Assembly (NCBI GenBank): GCA_037176885.1
Contig: JAWWNJ010000037.1
Location: 806,001-870,000 of the forward strand
DNA from: Favolaschia claudopus
Lineage: Eukaryota; Basidiomycota; Agaricomycetes; Agaricales; Mycenaceae
Direction: 5' to 3'
Length of the DNA: 64,000 bases
The position numbers were made by a program, and so were the translations under genes. Below the pieces are notes generated by a model, which was not told the origin of the DNA, searched no databases, and saw only the letters and a list, made by a program, of their open reading frames with translations. Positions within the stretch are counted from its first letter, which is position 1; each line of letters opens with the position of its first letter. Of the stretch, positions 43,908 to 54,546 are shown piece by piece.

Positions 43908-44120
43908 ATGGTTCTTTCGCGTACTCACTCCAGCCTCTTCCAGCGGCTATATACACGCGTCCTGGACAACTACTCCCACATTGCTGTGAGTTCACTGGAC
44001 CTACCGCCTTCTGCTCTATGCTGACTTGTTTGACAGATACATGTAGACAGGGCTGCGTTCGCCCAATTGCTTGATTTAGACTGCTGGAACGGATATGGAA
44101 GAAACTTGCTGCTGAGAATC
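43908..44120 (+). CDS. putative two-exon gene start, unknown product
   Basis: Exon 43908-43985 (MVLSRTHSSLFQRLYTRVLD) joins through a GT..AG intron to 44037-44120 (IHVDRAAFAQLLDLD) in frame. The second exon has a degraded copy at about 44246-44310 (ERASFALVLD), so it belongs to the repeat array that follows. No continuation beyond 44120 could be fixed. It may be a fragment of a gene that has been duplicated and lost. Confidence 0.25.
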
Positions 44121-44239
44121 GTACGTCTCACTGTCTGCCTCCTCACCCGAACTCACCGTCGCTCGCAGGTGAATATACTGGCCACAGCGCCGCCACATTC
44201 CTGTCAGTATACTCCGCTTCCCCGCCTTTCGCTCGCTGA

Positions 44240-44780
44240 CGTTTGCGTAGATCCATAGAACGGGCTTCGTTTGCCCTGGTGCTTGATACGATATCTGCTT
44301 ACATTGGAAATATGGGCTGTGTTTGCCCTGTGCTTGGATAGTGATACTTGCTTGGTTTGTGCACAATGCTCAAGGATACGCCTTCGTAAGTGTCTTGTGT
44401 CCTTGTTGCGACCTCGCTGACAGTGATGCGTTCATGTATCATAGCTATTACCGACTGTCTTTTCCCTTTCGCCTCGGCCTTACGCTCCTTCCTCCTCCTC
44501 CGCGCCCACCCTTTCTACCGCTCGACTCCACCCCACCGGCGGCGCTGCTTGAATCGGATTTGGACTTGCTTGCTTGATATGCGCACATTGCTCAAGGATA
44601 CGGCTGTGAGTGTCTTCGTTTCCCTGGTGTGACCCAGCTGACGTGTTGGTGCGTTGCAGCTATTACCGACAGTCTTTACTTTCTCGCGCCTCGGCTTCAC
44701 ACTCTTTTGTCCTCGTCCCACCACCACCGTGTCCCGCCCTCGGACTTGACCCTCACCGGCGGCGCTGTGTCTGTGCCTCT
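44240..44780. repeat. tandem repeat of an intron-containing unit, about 220 bp
   Basis: Two diverged units: GCTCAAGGATACG at 44368 and 44590, CTATTACCGAC at 44445 and 44660, ACCGGCGGCGCTG at 44534 and 44754. Each unit contains a GT..AG intron-like stretch (44386-44444 and 44606-44659) in the same place. Shorter related pieces around TTTGCCCTG lie just before. The array suggests duplicated exon plus intron modules of an unknown or dead gene. Confidence 0.6.
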
Positions 44781-45976
44781 TCGATACGTCTTGGCCCTCC
44801 ACTCCTTTGTCAATGTTCCCGAATACCTCGCTTCCCAACGGTCGGCTGTCTCCTCGCCGACGGTACTTCAATCCTTCACATACACCCTCATCCTAGTACC
44901 CGGTCTTTGTGCGTCTTTCCTTGACTCGATGACTTCCATGGCTCACCATCGTCACAGACGGCGTTCCTTATCGCACTGTCTTTCAAGAGCCCTCAAACCA
45001 TCTCTACGCTCTTTCGCTATCAGACGCTCATTCCCTCACGCCCGTTCTATCCTAACGGTCTTTACTACCCGCAACACCGTTCGCCTACTCCGGTATTCGG
45101 TCAACCTTGCTCGAGCTGGGTTGACATCGTACCCCGCCACGCCTCTCAAGGCTTCAATGCATCCCGATGCCCACTCGCAGTTCAGGCTTTCGCTATTCCA
45201 ACGCTCCCTTGCTCATATGGGTTCTATCCTCCTCGTTCTTTATTTCGGATTCATTGAGATCAAGTCCATCGCACGTCTTTGCGATCACACTGGCATTCTC
45301 GGTCACTTGAAGTTCTCGAACCTCCCCTGCAGTTGCCATTGCTCGCCGGCTGCTGTACTTCGCCCTCGCAACTCACCGCGGCAATACGTCTACACTGGCC
45401 CACTTTTGTTCATCTACTCCGCGTGTCTCTCCCAAGTTTTCACGTACCGCACAATCGCGCGCCGCTTTCCAACGGTCGTCCCGCTTTATTTGCTCTCGCG
45501 TTTCGCTATTCCTATCGCTGTCATGCTCTCGACCTGCTGTCTACGCGCAAGCTTTCAATCATCGTGTTTTCTCTGTGAGTCCCTCTCTCGCTGGCACGTT
45601 CCAAAATCGCTAACTAGCCTGACCGCAGCCCTATGTGATGGCTCTCATATCCGCAATGGCTTTTCGCTTCTCATGCTCGTTCACCTCCCGCTTGGTCGTC
45701 ATTCCAGATGTTTTGACATGGGCTCCATTTAATCTTTTTGGGCGAAAAGAAAATGCAAAAAATCGATAAAAGGAAGGCAAATAGACCAAAAAACATGGGA
45801 AAATGGAATAAAAAACGTAATAAAATGGGGCTGGTAGCTGTAGCGTAGACGTGGAAGGCAATGTATACGGTCGCTGTAGAATAATAGAGGTGTTTTCACG
45901 GAAAAAAAAACACGACGCCGAAATTGAGATCAATTCTCAGTTCCCACACCCTCCAGCACTTTAGTTCCAAACTACC
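44781..45976. other. CT-rich region with a long open frame
   Basis: An open frame to 45732 exists on the plus strand but is explained by pyrimidine-rich composition; no domain recognised. From 45733 the sequence is A-rich up to the F-box start at 45977. Confidence 0.3.
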
Positions 45977-47320
45977 ATGTCGTCTTCCGCGGTCGCAGCG
46001 TTGAACAGACAGATAGACGAACTAGAGGCCGCTATCGAAGCTCAAAAGGCAATTCTACTGGATCTTATGTCCCAGCACAAGGAAGCCCAGCACCGGCTGA
46101 ATCTTTTCCTTGATCCAATGGCGCGACTACCGCTGGAAATTCAATCTATCATATTGCTCTACGTTGCACCGATGGCGCCTTCGCAGAACCCAACTCCCAA
46201 CCCTAACACGCCACCGATGGTCTTTCTCAACGTTTGTCGGCTGTGGCGCGACATTGCCTTGGCCACCCCAAAACTCTGGTGTAGAATCGAAATGGATTCG
46301 TTGCCGCGAGGTTCCAAGTACTTTGAGCTCTGCCGGGCCTGGTTGAGCCGCGCACGGGGCCTGCCACTATCTGTTGGTTTGCGCGGCTCTATGAGATTGC
46401 AGCAGAACGTCCAGAACTTGGTGGCGCAATATCGACATCAATTGGATGACTTGACTCTTTCACTGAGCCCCAGCCACAACTTGTATTCGCCCTTTCCGTA
46501 CATCATTTTCAAAATGGGGGACGGCTCATTGCTGCCTTGTTTGAAAACACTGTCCATCAAGTCGGATGATGAAGCGTTTCTTGGGCCAGGCGAGTGGCTG
46601 CAGGTGTTACGGATTTCTCCAAACCTTTCGAGTTTCTCAATACAAAATACCTTCTATGACTCGGGACAGGAGGGCGAAGATGAGGACCTTTTGCCGCATA
46701 TCACCCTCTCGTCTCTGACCGACTTGCGTCTCGGCCAGCCTCGGTCCTATGCCTCCAGCGGCGAAGGTGGTGGCAGCTCCGTTGTCCTGAAATTTCTTAC
46801 CCTTCCTGCGCTACAACATATCAGCATCTCATATTTTGACATCCCTGCCGATGTCTTCATTCCTTTCCTCACCCGTTCTTCTGCGCCTCTCAAGTCTTTG
46901 GATTTTGCTCTACCAAGTTGCGAATGGCCTGTGGCCGATTGCCTTCGTCTCATACCCACTATCACAGATCTTCAACTCTCCGCGCCCTCCGACCACCCAC
47001 TCCATCCGGCGTGGAACCAGGATCGATTCTTGTCTTTCCTTCAGGTCATGAGTACCACTCCTGATCTGCTCCCCAATCTCCGTAGGCTGACACTGTCGAT
47101 ATCTGTACCTGTCACAATTGACTACGACGAGCTACTACGCATGCTCATTGTGCGCTCTACGCGAAATCTCCAGTGCTTCAACCTCTACCTCATGAATCTC
47201 AATCGTCTCCGGCCTGTGGGTGCTGATATGCCCAATGATCAAGTCAGGTCTGGGATGCTGGAGCTTGTGAATGGCGGGATGAAGATTCATGTAGGGCCGG
47301 AATACCGGAATCTACTATGA
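45977..47320 (+). CDS. F-box/LRR-like protein (tandem pair, first)
   Basis: 447 residues from MSSSAVAALNRQIDEL, single exon. Coiled coil 8-45 (AAIEAQKAILLDLMSQHKEA), F-box LDPMARLPLEIQSIIL, VCRLWRDIALATPKLW, LRR-like FLTLPALQHISISYFDI. Ends GMKIHVGPEYRNLL. The SQHKEAQHRLNLF linker is shared only with 47857-49197, identifying the two as recent tandem duplicates. Their upstream flanks also share GTAGAATAATAGAG, here 100 nt before the ATG. Intact. Confidence 0.92.
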   Translation: MSSSAVAALNRQIDELEAAIEAQKAILLDLMSQHKEAQHRLNLFLDPMARLPLEIQSIILLYVAPMAPSQNPTPNPNTPPMVFLNVCRLWRDIALATPKLWCRIEMDSLPRGSKYFELCRAWLSRARGLPLSVGLRGSMRLQQNVQNLVAQYRHQLDDLTLSLSPSHNLYSPFPYIIFKMGDGSLLPCLKTLSIKSDDEAFLGPGEWLQVLRISPNLSSFSIQNTFYDSGQEGEDEDLLPHITLSSLTDLRLGQPRSYASSGEGGGSSVVLKFLTLPALQHISISYFDIPADVFIPFLTRSSAPLKSLDFALPSCEWPVADCLRLIPTITDLQLSAPSDHPLHPAWNQDRFLSFLQVMSTTPDLLPNLRRLTLSISVPVTIDYDELLRMLIVRSTRNLQCFNLYLMNLNRLRPVGADMPNDQVRSGMLELVNGGMKIHVGPEYRNLL

Positions 47321-47856
47321 TTGAATGGACTCCACCGCCGCGTTTGTCAAATAAATGCGAATGCGCGGGTGATCTGTTCGCCCACAATCCTGTCGCCAGA
47401 TTTACTGGGTCGTCAGCCGACTCGTTTCGTCCACTTTCGGGTCTACGTACGTCGACATATCGAGATGCACGCTTGACTCAGTAAGCTTACCTCTTCTTCC
47501 GTCTCGCAACAGTCGCTGACTACCCCCACCGTAGTCCATTATACAATTAACACCACCTGGATGATTCTTGCTTTCTTGTGTTCTTGTGTCGCGCGTTTCC
47601 TGTCAAGCCCGGCAGGCTACTTTACTCAGTGGGTCTCGACGTGCTCATAAGAAAGATGGATAAAGAGAAGGGATAATAAGATAATAAATCAACGAAGAAA
47701 AAGGGGTAGAAAGAAAGAAACACGTTCGGTCGTTTTATCTCCTTGTAGTAGAATAATAGAGTCGTTGTAGTGGTACTTGTACCTACCGAAGAGGATCGAC
47801 AAGGTCAAATGGGATCAATTTCAATTTCTCACCCTCTCCTTTCGTCTCAAACTACC
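47321..47856. other. intergenic between tandem F-box genes
   Basis: No gene. Contains GTAGAATAATAGAG near 47748, the shared upstream element of this pair, and a purine-rich stretch at 47650-47730. Confidence 0.4.
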
Positions 47857-49197
47857 ATGTCGCAAGCTTCATCGCTCACAGAGCTGCAGCAACACATCGA
47901 GGACTTGGCGGCTGCCATTGAGGCGCAAAAGGCGGCTCTTCAGGACCTTGTCTCCCAGCACAAGGAAGCCCAGAACAGGCTTAATTTTTTTGTCGACCCC
48001 ATGGCACGATTACCGCTCGAAATTCAGTCTCATATATTTCTTTGCGTCGAACCTAAAAGCTCTTACCGAGATCCACGCAATACGCCGCACCCGAACTCCA
48101 ACTTGCCCCCCGTGGTTTTTCTGAGCGTTTGTCGCCTCTGGCGCGACATCGCGCTTTCCACCCCCAAACTCTGGAACAAACTCGAGCTGAATGGCTTACC
48201 TCGACCCCCAAACTATCTGAAATTTTGTAATATGTGGCTCGACCGTGCGCGGACCCTTCCATTATCCGTCAGCCTCAGGGGTTCTCTGGATCTGCAGCAG
48301 AGCGTACTGGATCTGGTGGGACAGTATGTTGATCAATTGGAGAACCTGACTTTAGACCTCACGCCCCATAATCTGGATACTCCGAACATACCCTTCACAC
48401 TCGACCAGGGGATGCAATTTCCTTGTTTGAAGCGTCTTTCGTTGCAGTCTAGCGAACCCTTCAGTTTCGGTAGCATGGGCCAGTGGCTGGGCGTATTAGC
48501 CGCTGCGCCATTGCTCTCGACATTGGACCTCGACGATGTGTTCTTTGATGTAGAGGATGGCGACGAGATACCATCAGCCCCTCTCATCGTAGCATCTCTG
48601 GACACTCTGTACTTGGGATCACCTTTTGCCTACGACGTACTCGGCGAGCATAGCAGCACCGCTCGCATCCTGCGATATCTCACGCTGCCGGCGCTGAAGT
48701 CGCTCACCATATCCTCTTTCAATATCTCGTACGACGAGTTCTTCGCCTTCCTTTCCCGCTCGTCCCCACCCCTCGAATCATTCCAGATGATTGTCCAAGA
48801 CAACTGGACTTTACACGTCATCGCTCGATTTGCCCGCCTCGTGCCTACACTTGTTACTCTCGAACTCTCTGCAATGGACTTTCGCATTGCTGAAGAAGCT
48901 CATAGATTCCTCCCCTTCTTCGAGGTCCTTGGTACCTCCGACCTTCTTCCGCATCTACGCAAGTTCACGCTGTCCACGGATACTCCTTGGACAGTGGACT
49001 ATGGGATGCTGCGCCGTATTCTCACGATGAGAGCCACCGGCTGTCCCGCGCGACTCGAATGCTTCGAGCTTTGTCTTCCGGTGTACAACAATTACACTCC
49101 CAATCCACCACCTATCGAGGTCGAGGGCGCACTGCGGCGGCTTATTCAGGAGGGTATGAAGATTCATATAGGCAGCCACGCACAAAATATGCTATAA
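47857..49197 (+). CDS. F-box/LRR-like protein (tandem pair, second)
   Basis: 446 residues from MSQASSLTELQQHI; the open frame extends upstream to 47770 without an ATG that fits the family. Coiled coil 8-45 (AAIEAQKAALQDLVSQHKEA), F-box VDPMARLPLEIQSHIF with Val in place of Leu, VCRLWRDIALSTPKLW, LRR-like YLTLPALKSLTISSFNI. Ends GMKIHIGSHAQNML. Second of the pair with 45977-47320; the coiled coils are close, the LRR-like bodies much less so. Confidence 0.92.
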   Translation: MSQASSLTELQQHIEDLAAAIEAQKAALQDLVSQHKEAQNRLNFFVDPMARLPLEIQSHIFLCVEPKSSYRDPRNTPHPNSNLPPVVFLSVCRLWRDIALSTPKLWNKLELNGLPRPPNYLKFCNMWLDRARTLPLSVSLRGSLDLQQSVLDLVGQYVDQLENLTLDLTPHNLDTPNIPFTLDQGMQFPCLKRLSLQSSEPFSFGSMGQWLGVLAAAPLLSTLDLDDVFFDVEDGDEIPSAPLIVASLDTLYLGSPFAYDVLGEHSSTARILRYLTLPALKSLTISSFNISYDEFFAFLSRSSPPLESFQMIVQDNWTLHVIARFARLVPTLVTLELSAMDFRIAEEAHRFLPFFEVLGTSDLLPHLRKFTLSTDTPWTVDYGMLRRILTMRATGCPARLECFELCLPVYNNYTPNPPPIEVEGALRRLIQEGMKIHIGSHAQNML

Positions 49198-50005
49198 TTC
49201 GACATACCTTTCGGGTCGCATCTCACCTGTAATACTACGACCTATCTGAAATCATACGAATGCTACACTGCCGATATATGCTTCCGCAGCGAGGTCATCA
49301 CGCCCAGCGCAAGACGGCTTCAACTCAGCTCCGACTTGTATCTCGTTATCTTTTCACTTGTCTTGCACGACTCTTGACTCGCCTTCTACCCTCATGGGCG
49401 CAAACTGTTCCACGCCTGAGCCAAGCAATCGTGCCACGTCAACTCACTCTAACGAAAGAAAGAAAAAATGAAATTCAAGGGCAAGCAGACATGTAATTTC
49501 GAAGTAGTCGTATCATTGAGCTCGAAGACCGGTATTCTACATCTCCGAGACGACAGGGTTCACGGTATTCAAGCGCTCGCTGATATGTTTTTCCTATCGC
49601 CCGCAGCGAATTGCCGCGCCAAATTTGCGAAACTATGGGTCTTGCAAATCGGCAGAAGGCGGCATAAACATCGTCTGTGCCTCTTCTCACTACGATGACA
49701 GTACGCTGGCACTCTGTATTCAGATTTCTCATCTTGCGTATGTCTTCTGGCCCACGTTTCCGCGTCGCAGCCGCTCATATACAGTTCATAGGCGCTCAGA
49801 TTCTCCGGCTCCTATCGGGTCCAGGCCACAGATAAAAGTAGGGTTCGTCGTCAACTTTCGTTCCTGACTGTCTAATAGACATTCCCGACAGCCCTCCTAT
49901 CTCAGGCTTCTTTTTTGCGCTCGCTTTCGCCTTGCATATTGAAGTAGGCAGTCTTTTCTGCCAAGCCTTCTCCAAAATGTCTCACTATACTCCCAGCTAG
50001 CGGAC
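49198..50005. other. intergenic
   Basis: No gene recognised upstream of the reductase gene. Confidence 0.35.
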
Positions 50006-51181
50006 ATGATGGACACCGTCGTCGCCACCGCCGCAGTATCTCCCGATCCCCTCCCATTCTTTCGCAAACAAACGATCTTTCTGACCGGCGGCACGGGCTG
50101 TCTGGGCGGCTGCATCCTCTACAAGCTGGCGATGAAGCTCGATACGGCAAAAATATACGCATTGGTTCGCGGGTCCCCGGAGCGAGGAATATCGCAGCTA
50201 AAGGACATAATGCCGAATCAAACTGACGACATACTCGCAACGAAGAAGGTGCAGTTTCTGGTCGGGGACATTACGAAGAAAAATTTCGGGATCGATCCAG
50301 CTGTTCTTACGGAGATGGCCCGCACCGTCACCGTCGTGATTCACAGCGCAGCGAGTATCAGCTTGACGAGTCCCCAGCAGGAGTGCGTACGGAACAACTG
50401 CTTGCCGGTCCTCGAATTGGCGACATTAGCCTCCAGTTTCAAGAAGCTTTCAAAATTCGTCTTCGTATCGACAGCGTATGTGAATCACCACCTTCCCGAT
50501 GGCGTCGTCGAAGAGAAAATCTATCCGGCAGGCGACGCGGAGAAGCTTCTATCGCAGATCATGAAGACGGGCACGGTTTCAAAGGGCCTTGCAGAATACT
50601 CGCACCCGGTTCCCTACACGCTGGTGAAGAACCTCACCGAGCAGCTTCTGGTCTCGAGAAACCCCAGTCTTCCCATCCTCATCGCGCGACCGACCATTAT
50701 CGCACCCGCCATCTCCCAACCGTACCCATACTACACCCGACATGGCTCTTGCCCCGGCTCCAACTACGTTCAGAGGTACATGGAAGCCCCTGACTCGGGT
50801 ATATTCCACGTCTCCTCCCTCCACCCGACGGGCACGAACATCTTCGACGAAGTCCCGGTCGATATAGCGGCGAACATCGTCCTGCTCCACATCATGCAGG
50901 GCACGACGGGCATCATACACGCGGGGGCGGGGAGCTACGTCCGGCGAACTTTGGCGCAATTGCACCAGGACATCGTTGACCACTTCCCCCGCAAGTCTGG
51001 CTCGCGCTGCCCCGAGTTTCGATATCTGAGCGATAAGCGCGTGGCGCAGGGCCGATACGCTGAGTTCTTAAAGATATTTGGTCGGGATTGGTATTTTTCG
51101 AGCGCTGCGTCGCAGAAGTTTGCTGGCTCGAAGGGCCGCTCAGCATCGCGTTGGGTGATCATGATGCGGGGAAATTCATGA
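50006..51181 (+). CDS. fatty acyl-CoA reductase-like NAD(P)-binding protein, frameshifted end
   Basis: 391 residues as read. N-terminal nucleotide-binding motif TGGTGCLGG (27-35), then IHSAAS, VSTAYVNHHLPDG and the catalytic YTLVK (Tyr and Lys of the extended SDR type), as in male-sterility/NAD_binding_4 fatty acyl-CoA reductases, which reduce acyl-CoA to alcohols or aldehydes. The later fold strands ARPTIIAP and FHVSSLHPTGTNIFDEVPVD are present. After KFAGS (about 51130) the frame changes: the other frame continues EGPLSIALGDHDAGKFMSER and stops at 51252, which matches the end of the decayed copy at 62690-62762. So one base has probably been lost here, or an intron is missed. Short form without an animal-type C-terminal domain. 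Confidence 0.75.
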   Translation: MMDTVVATAAVSPDPLPFFRKQTIFLTGGTGCLGGCILYKLAMKLDTAKIYALVRGSPERGISQLKDIMPNQTDDILATKKVQFLVGDITKKNFGIDPAVLTEMARTVTVVIHSAASISLTSPQQECVRNNCLPVLELATLASSFKKLSKFVFVSTAYVNHHLPDGVVEEKIYPAGDAEKLLSQIMKTGTVSKGLAEYSHPVPYTLVKNLTEQLLVSRNPSLPILIARPTIIAPAISQPYPYYTRHGSCPGSNYVQRYMEAPDSGIFHVSSLHPTGTNIFDEVPVDIAANIVLLHIMQGTTGIIHAGAGSYVRRTLAQLHQDIVDHFPRKSGSRCPEFRYLSDKRVAQGRYAEFLKIFGRDWYFSSAASQKFAGSKGRSASRWVIMMRGNS

Positions 51182-51371
51182 GTGAAAGGACGCGGCGTCT
51201 CGGAGACGATGTCGTGCGGTGTCGGTCGTCGGAGGTCTCTGCAAAGCTTTAAAGTAGTTTTTTTTGGCAAGATTTAGGTATACAGATGTCGTTTGTACGG
51301 AAAACCAACGTTTAGACCTAGAAATAGACTACGTTAGTGCAGTACCAGATACGAAGAGCGGGCGCAGACCT

Positions 51372-52715
51372 TCATAGCATGTTCTTGGTCAACGGCCCCA
51401 CATGTATTTCCATTCCTTCGCTCACAAGCCCCCGCAATGCAGCCATACATTCCTCGTTTGGAAGGTCAACCGAATAGTCGTGATTTGGGTCATCTGAAGC
51501 AAGATTGAGATGAAAAGACTTGAGCGCCGAATCACGGCGGCTCGTGAGTCCAAAGATCAGCGCCTGGTAGTCCAGATTATTCCCGGAAACCATGAAATAA
51601 GTGAGCGAATGCAGGCCGGGCAGAAACTGAGGGGTGCGCATCGCCTCGTGGAAGACGATAAGCGGCAGATAGCCGCTGCGGTGTGAAAGGACGAGCTGGA
51701 GGTTCGTTAGGCTGGGCGTGTACTGGAAGTACTCGGGTAAAACGCCTGGAAGCCAACCAAGAAGAGGTACGACCATCGACAACGAGGATAACGGGGCAGA
51801 CGAACGGGCAAGGAAGGAAGTGAATTCGTCCTTGGTGATATCGTAACAAGATAGATGGAGAGTTGTAAGCGCGGGGAGTGTGAGATAATTCAGAATACGT
51901 GCGCTACTGCCACGAACACGCCAGAGACCATGTCCCTGAGTATCTCCAAGACGCAGCTCCTGTAGCGAAGAATGAACCAGTGGCTCTCTTGGGAGGGGGT
52001 TGGCCAGAAGGTGTTCTTCGTCCACGGCATACATGATGTTCTCTAAGCTGTACTTCACCAGCAGAGGAGATGATCTCAACAGCTGCACCCAGTCGTTTAC
52101 AAGGCGAAAATAAGTCTCGCATTCCGAAGTGACCGTCGCTGTCTTCAATGAATGGAATCCTCCGAGCCGCATCTGTCGAGTGAAGGTGTCCACACCGCGA
52201 TCGGTGGTCAGATACAACGTCAACGCGTCCAGTCGACGCGCATACTGCTTCATCAAATTTTGGACGGGCTCCTCCAGCCACAAAGAGCCGTGCACCGTGA
52301 GAGAAAGAGGGAGAGATCCAGCTCGTTCCAACCACATCCTGCAGAGTTCGGAGTAGTCGGGCCCGCGTGGAAGATCTTCCATTTGAATCTTTGCCCACAG
52401 CTTCGGCGTAGCCAGCGCGACAGCACGCCAAAGCTTGCAGACACCAAGGAGGACCAATGGTACCTTTTCAAGATCCGGTATGGGGTCGTATGAATTTGAG
52501 ATCATGCCAACGAATATCTGAGATTGTATTTCGAACGGCAAACGAGCCATCGGATCGAGGAAGGCATTCAGTGTTTGTCGAGCCTCGCTTTGCTGTTCTT
52601 CAAGATCTATGAGAAGCCGCCTCTGAGTTTCAATGGTGGAGGAGAGCTGGTCAATATGCTGCCGCAGCTTCGTGACTTTCGAGTCCAGGTCTTGCTGGAT
52701 TTGCGACATGGCCAT
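51372..52715 (-). CDS. F-box/LRR-like protein, subfamily B
   Basis: 447 residues from MAMSQIQQDLDSKV; a second ATG two codons on (52709) matches the family start MSQ. Coiled coil 10-48 (TIETQRRLLIDLEEQQSEA), linker TLNAFLDP, F-box RLPFEIQSQIF with Phe for Leu, VCKLWRAVALATPKLW. LRR-like YLTLPALTTLHLSCYDI. Ends GMEIHVGPLTKNML. First of five consecutive minus-strand F-box genes reaching to 60786. TTGCCTGTTATGGGAA lies 19 nt upstream. The 3' end faces the reductase gene 50006, 120 bp away from its alternative stop. Confidence 0.9.
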   Translation of the reverse strand: MAMSQIQQDLDSKVTKLRQHIDQLSSTIETQRRLLIDLEEQQSEARQTLNAFLDPMARLPFEIQSQIFVGMISNSYDPIPDLEKVPLVLLGVCKLWRAVALATPKLWAKIQMEDLPRGPDYSELCRMWLERAGSLPLSLTVHGSLWLEEPVQNLMKQYARRLDALTLYLTTDRGVDTFTRQMRLGGFHSLKTATVTSECETYFRLVNDWVQLLRSSPLLVKYSLENIMYAVDEEHLLANPLPREPLVHSSLQELRLGDTQGHGLWRVRGSSARILNYLTLPALTTLHLSCYDITKDEFTSFLARSSAPLSSLSMVVPLLGWLPGVLPEYFQYTPSLTNLQLVLSHRSGYLPLIVFHEAMRTPQFLPGLHSLTYFMVSGNNLDYQALIFGLTSRRDSALKSFHLNLASDDPNHDYSVDLPNEECMAALRGLVSEGMEIHVGPLTKNML

Positions 52716-53154
52716 CAGAGAGAAAGACTAAAATTGCCTGTTATGGGAAATCTCCGAATTCAAAGTCGGATTGAATATTTTCGTTGCACAGTAAATACGA
52801 GATTTCATGATACACTGTTCACAGCAAAAGGGGGAGTAGGTAACGATACTTGATCATGAGTATGAAGCTATTCAGTGTAAGACAGTTCTTGAGCTAAATG
52901 ATAACGGAGTTTGGGCTTGGGATGAGTAACATGAGTTGGACTGAAAACATATGTAAGAGCTAATAGACTCAATAGGGCTGCTACTGTAGTATCAAATACA
53001 GCAAAGAGGGTTCGAGAATTTGGCGCCTTGAATCAGCCCGATGTCTGGAAAAATATCTTGATAGATGGGAAATCACCCAGACTCCCAATCTACAAGGAGG
53101 ATTATTGAGACGGGCGGATTTCACACAAGCAGCATCAACCTCACCTTTGAATGC
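52716..53154. other. intergenic with promoter palindrome
   Basis: TTGCCTGTTATGGGAA at 52734-52749 is an imperfect form of the subfamily B palindrome. No gene. Confidence 0.4.
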
Positions 53155-54507
53155 TTATAGAAGATTTCGCGTCGTGGATCCTACATGGATACTCATTCCA
53201 CCTTTCACGAGCTGCCGTAGCGCAGCTAGAACGTCTGCGTCGGGTTTCGCTTCGAAGTCCAGAGGCAGGTCATACTCATGGTAGTCATCGTCACTCCACA
53301 AAAGCTTGAGCTCAAAGGATTCAAGTGAGGTGCGTCGAGTAGTGAGCATGTGTAGAAGCCGTTCGTAGTTGATAAACGAAGAACAATCAGTCCGCAGTGT
53401 GAGTTGGCGAAGCAGAGGGAGGTGATTGTGCGAGGCACTCAGAACCTCGAAGAAAGGAAGGAATCGATCATCGAGTTCGCTGTCGGAAACGGCGAACAGC
53501 TTCAGAGCTGTGAGGGTGGGAATTAGACGTAGACATTGGTCCACGAATGACTCGGTCCATACGTATTCGAGGGATAGAGTGAACGACTCCAGCGGGGAGG
53601 CGGAACGAGCAAAAAACGAGACCAAAGCCTGGTCGGGTATATTCAAGGCAGTCAGGCTCAGATCCTTGAGTGCAGGCGCACAGAGATATGGTAGAATGAA
53701 GGCGCTGTTGCCTCCCATGCGGTCGAAAGCAAAGGAAAAGGGGTTTCCCAGGTGTAAGGTTTCCAGAGACGGAAGCGTCAATGGCGACAGGTCTAAATGC
53801 CCGGCTTCCTCCTCACAGACAAGATTAGACATGCAGCAGTGAGAAACTGCGGGACAAACGCGCAACAGTTCCATCAGCTTGCATCTGTTTACGCTGTCAA
53901 GTTTGTTGAAGCGATTTGACCTGATGGTCAAGTCTCGCAGAGCGAGAAATGGGCCTTCCAGCCGAAAAGGCAGAGCAGAATCTAGGCCATTAAAAAGGCT
54001 GCCCACTGGCAGCTGCAAAGTCAATTTCCGCAGTTGTTGTCCGTACTGGGTGATCAAATCCTGGACGCCGGAATCCAATCCGAAACAGCCTTCCGAGTCC
54101 AGCGAAATCGACAACGGAAGAGTACGTGCGCGTCCCAGCCAGGCTTTACAGACTTTGGTGTGATTAGCCGTGCGCGGCACAGTCATCATCGAGATTGTCG
54201 TCCACAATCTCGGCGTCGAAAGTGCAATGACTCGCCAAAAATGACAGACATTGAGGAAGGCCAGGGGAAAATCGCCAAGATCCACTTGAGTAGAGTGGTG
54301 GCGAGCCTTCGGCTCTACGCAGAGGAAGATGTGTGATTGTATTTCGAGTGGCAATCGCGCCATAGGATCGGTGAAAGAATTGAGTTGAATGCGAGCCTGG
54401 CTTCGCTGCTCCTCCAAGTGCCGGAGGACCTGCTTTTGAATTTCTATCTTTTCTGAAAGCTTGTCGATCTGGATGTGTAGGTCTGCGACGGGCGAAGTTG
54501 GCGACAT
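53155..54507 (-). CDS. F-box/LRR-like protein, subfamily B
   Basis: 450 residues from MSPTSPVADLHIQI; upstream in-frame codons lack family similarity and would include the promoter palindrome. Coiled coil 8-44 (SEKIEIQKQVLRHLEEQRSQA), linker QLNSFTDP with Thr for Leu, F-box RLPLEIQSHIF, VCHFWRVIALSTPRLW. LRR-like YLCAPALKDLSLTALNI has Cys-Ala in place of Thr-Leu. Ends GMSIHVGSTTRNLL. Closest partner is 54792-56117, with LESFTLSLEYVWTESFVDQC against LESFSLSLGHVWPEGFVERC, a tandem duplicate. Confidence 0.92.
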   Translation of the reverse strand: MSPTSPVADLHIQIDKLSEKIEIQKQVLRHLEEQRSQARIQLNSFTDPMARLPLEIQSHIFLCVEPKARHHSTQVDLGDFPLAFLNVCHFWRVIALSTPRLWTTISMMTVPRTANHTKVCKAWLGRARTLPLSISLDSEGCFGLDSGVQDLITQYGQQLRKLTLQLPVGSLFNGLDSALPFRLEGPFLALRDLTIRSNRFNKLDSVNRCKLMELLRVCPAVSHCCMSNLVCEEEAGHLDLSPLTLPSLETLHLGNPFSFAFDRMGGNSAFILPYLCAPALKDLSLTALNIPDQALVSFFARSASPLESFTLSLEYVWTESFVDQCLRLIPTLTALKLFAVSDSELDDRFLPFFEVLSASHNHLPLLRQLTLRTDCSSFINYERLLHMLTTRRTSLESFELKLLWSDDDYHEYDLPLDFEAKPDADVLAALRQLVKGGMSIHVGSTTRNLL

Positions 54508-54529
54508 GATGGTCAAGACGAAGAGAAAA

Positions 54530-54546
54530 CTGCCTATTATGGCAAC
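54530..54546. promoter_or_regulatory. CTGCCTATTATGGCAAC palindrome
   Basis: 23 nt upstream of the ATG at 54507; same position as at 60809 relative to 60786. Confidence 0.5.

Noticed and set aside
44629..45732. 367-codon open frame as a real protein
   Set aside because: Pyrimidine-rich DNA lacks stops on this strand; no domain, and it overlaps intron-like repeats.
50579..50983. Antisense frame in the reductase gene
   Set aside because: Shadow of a well-supported gene.
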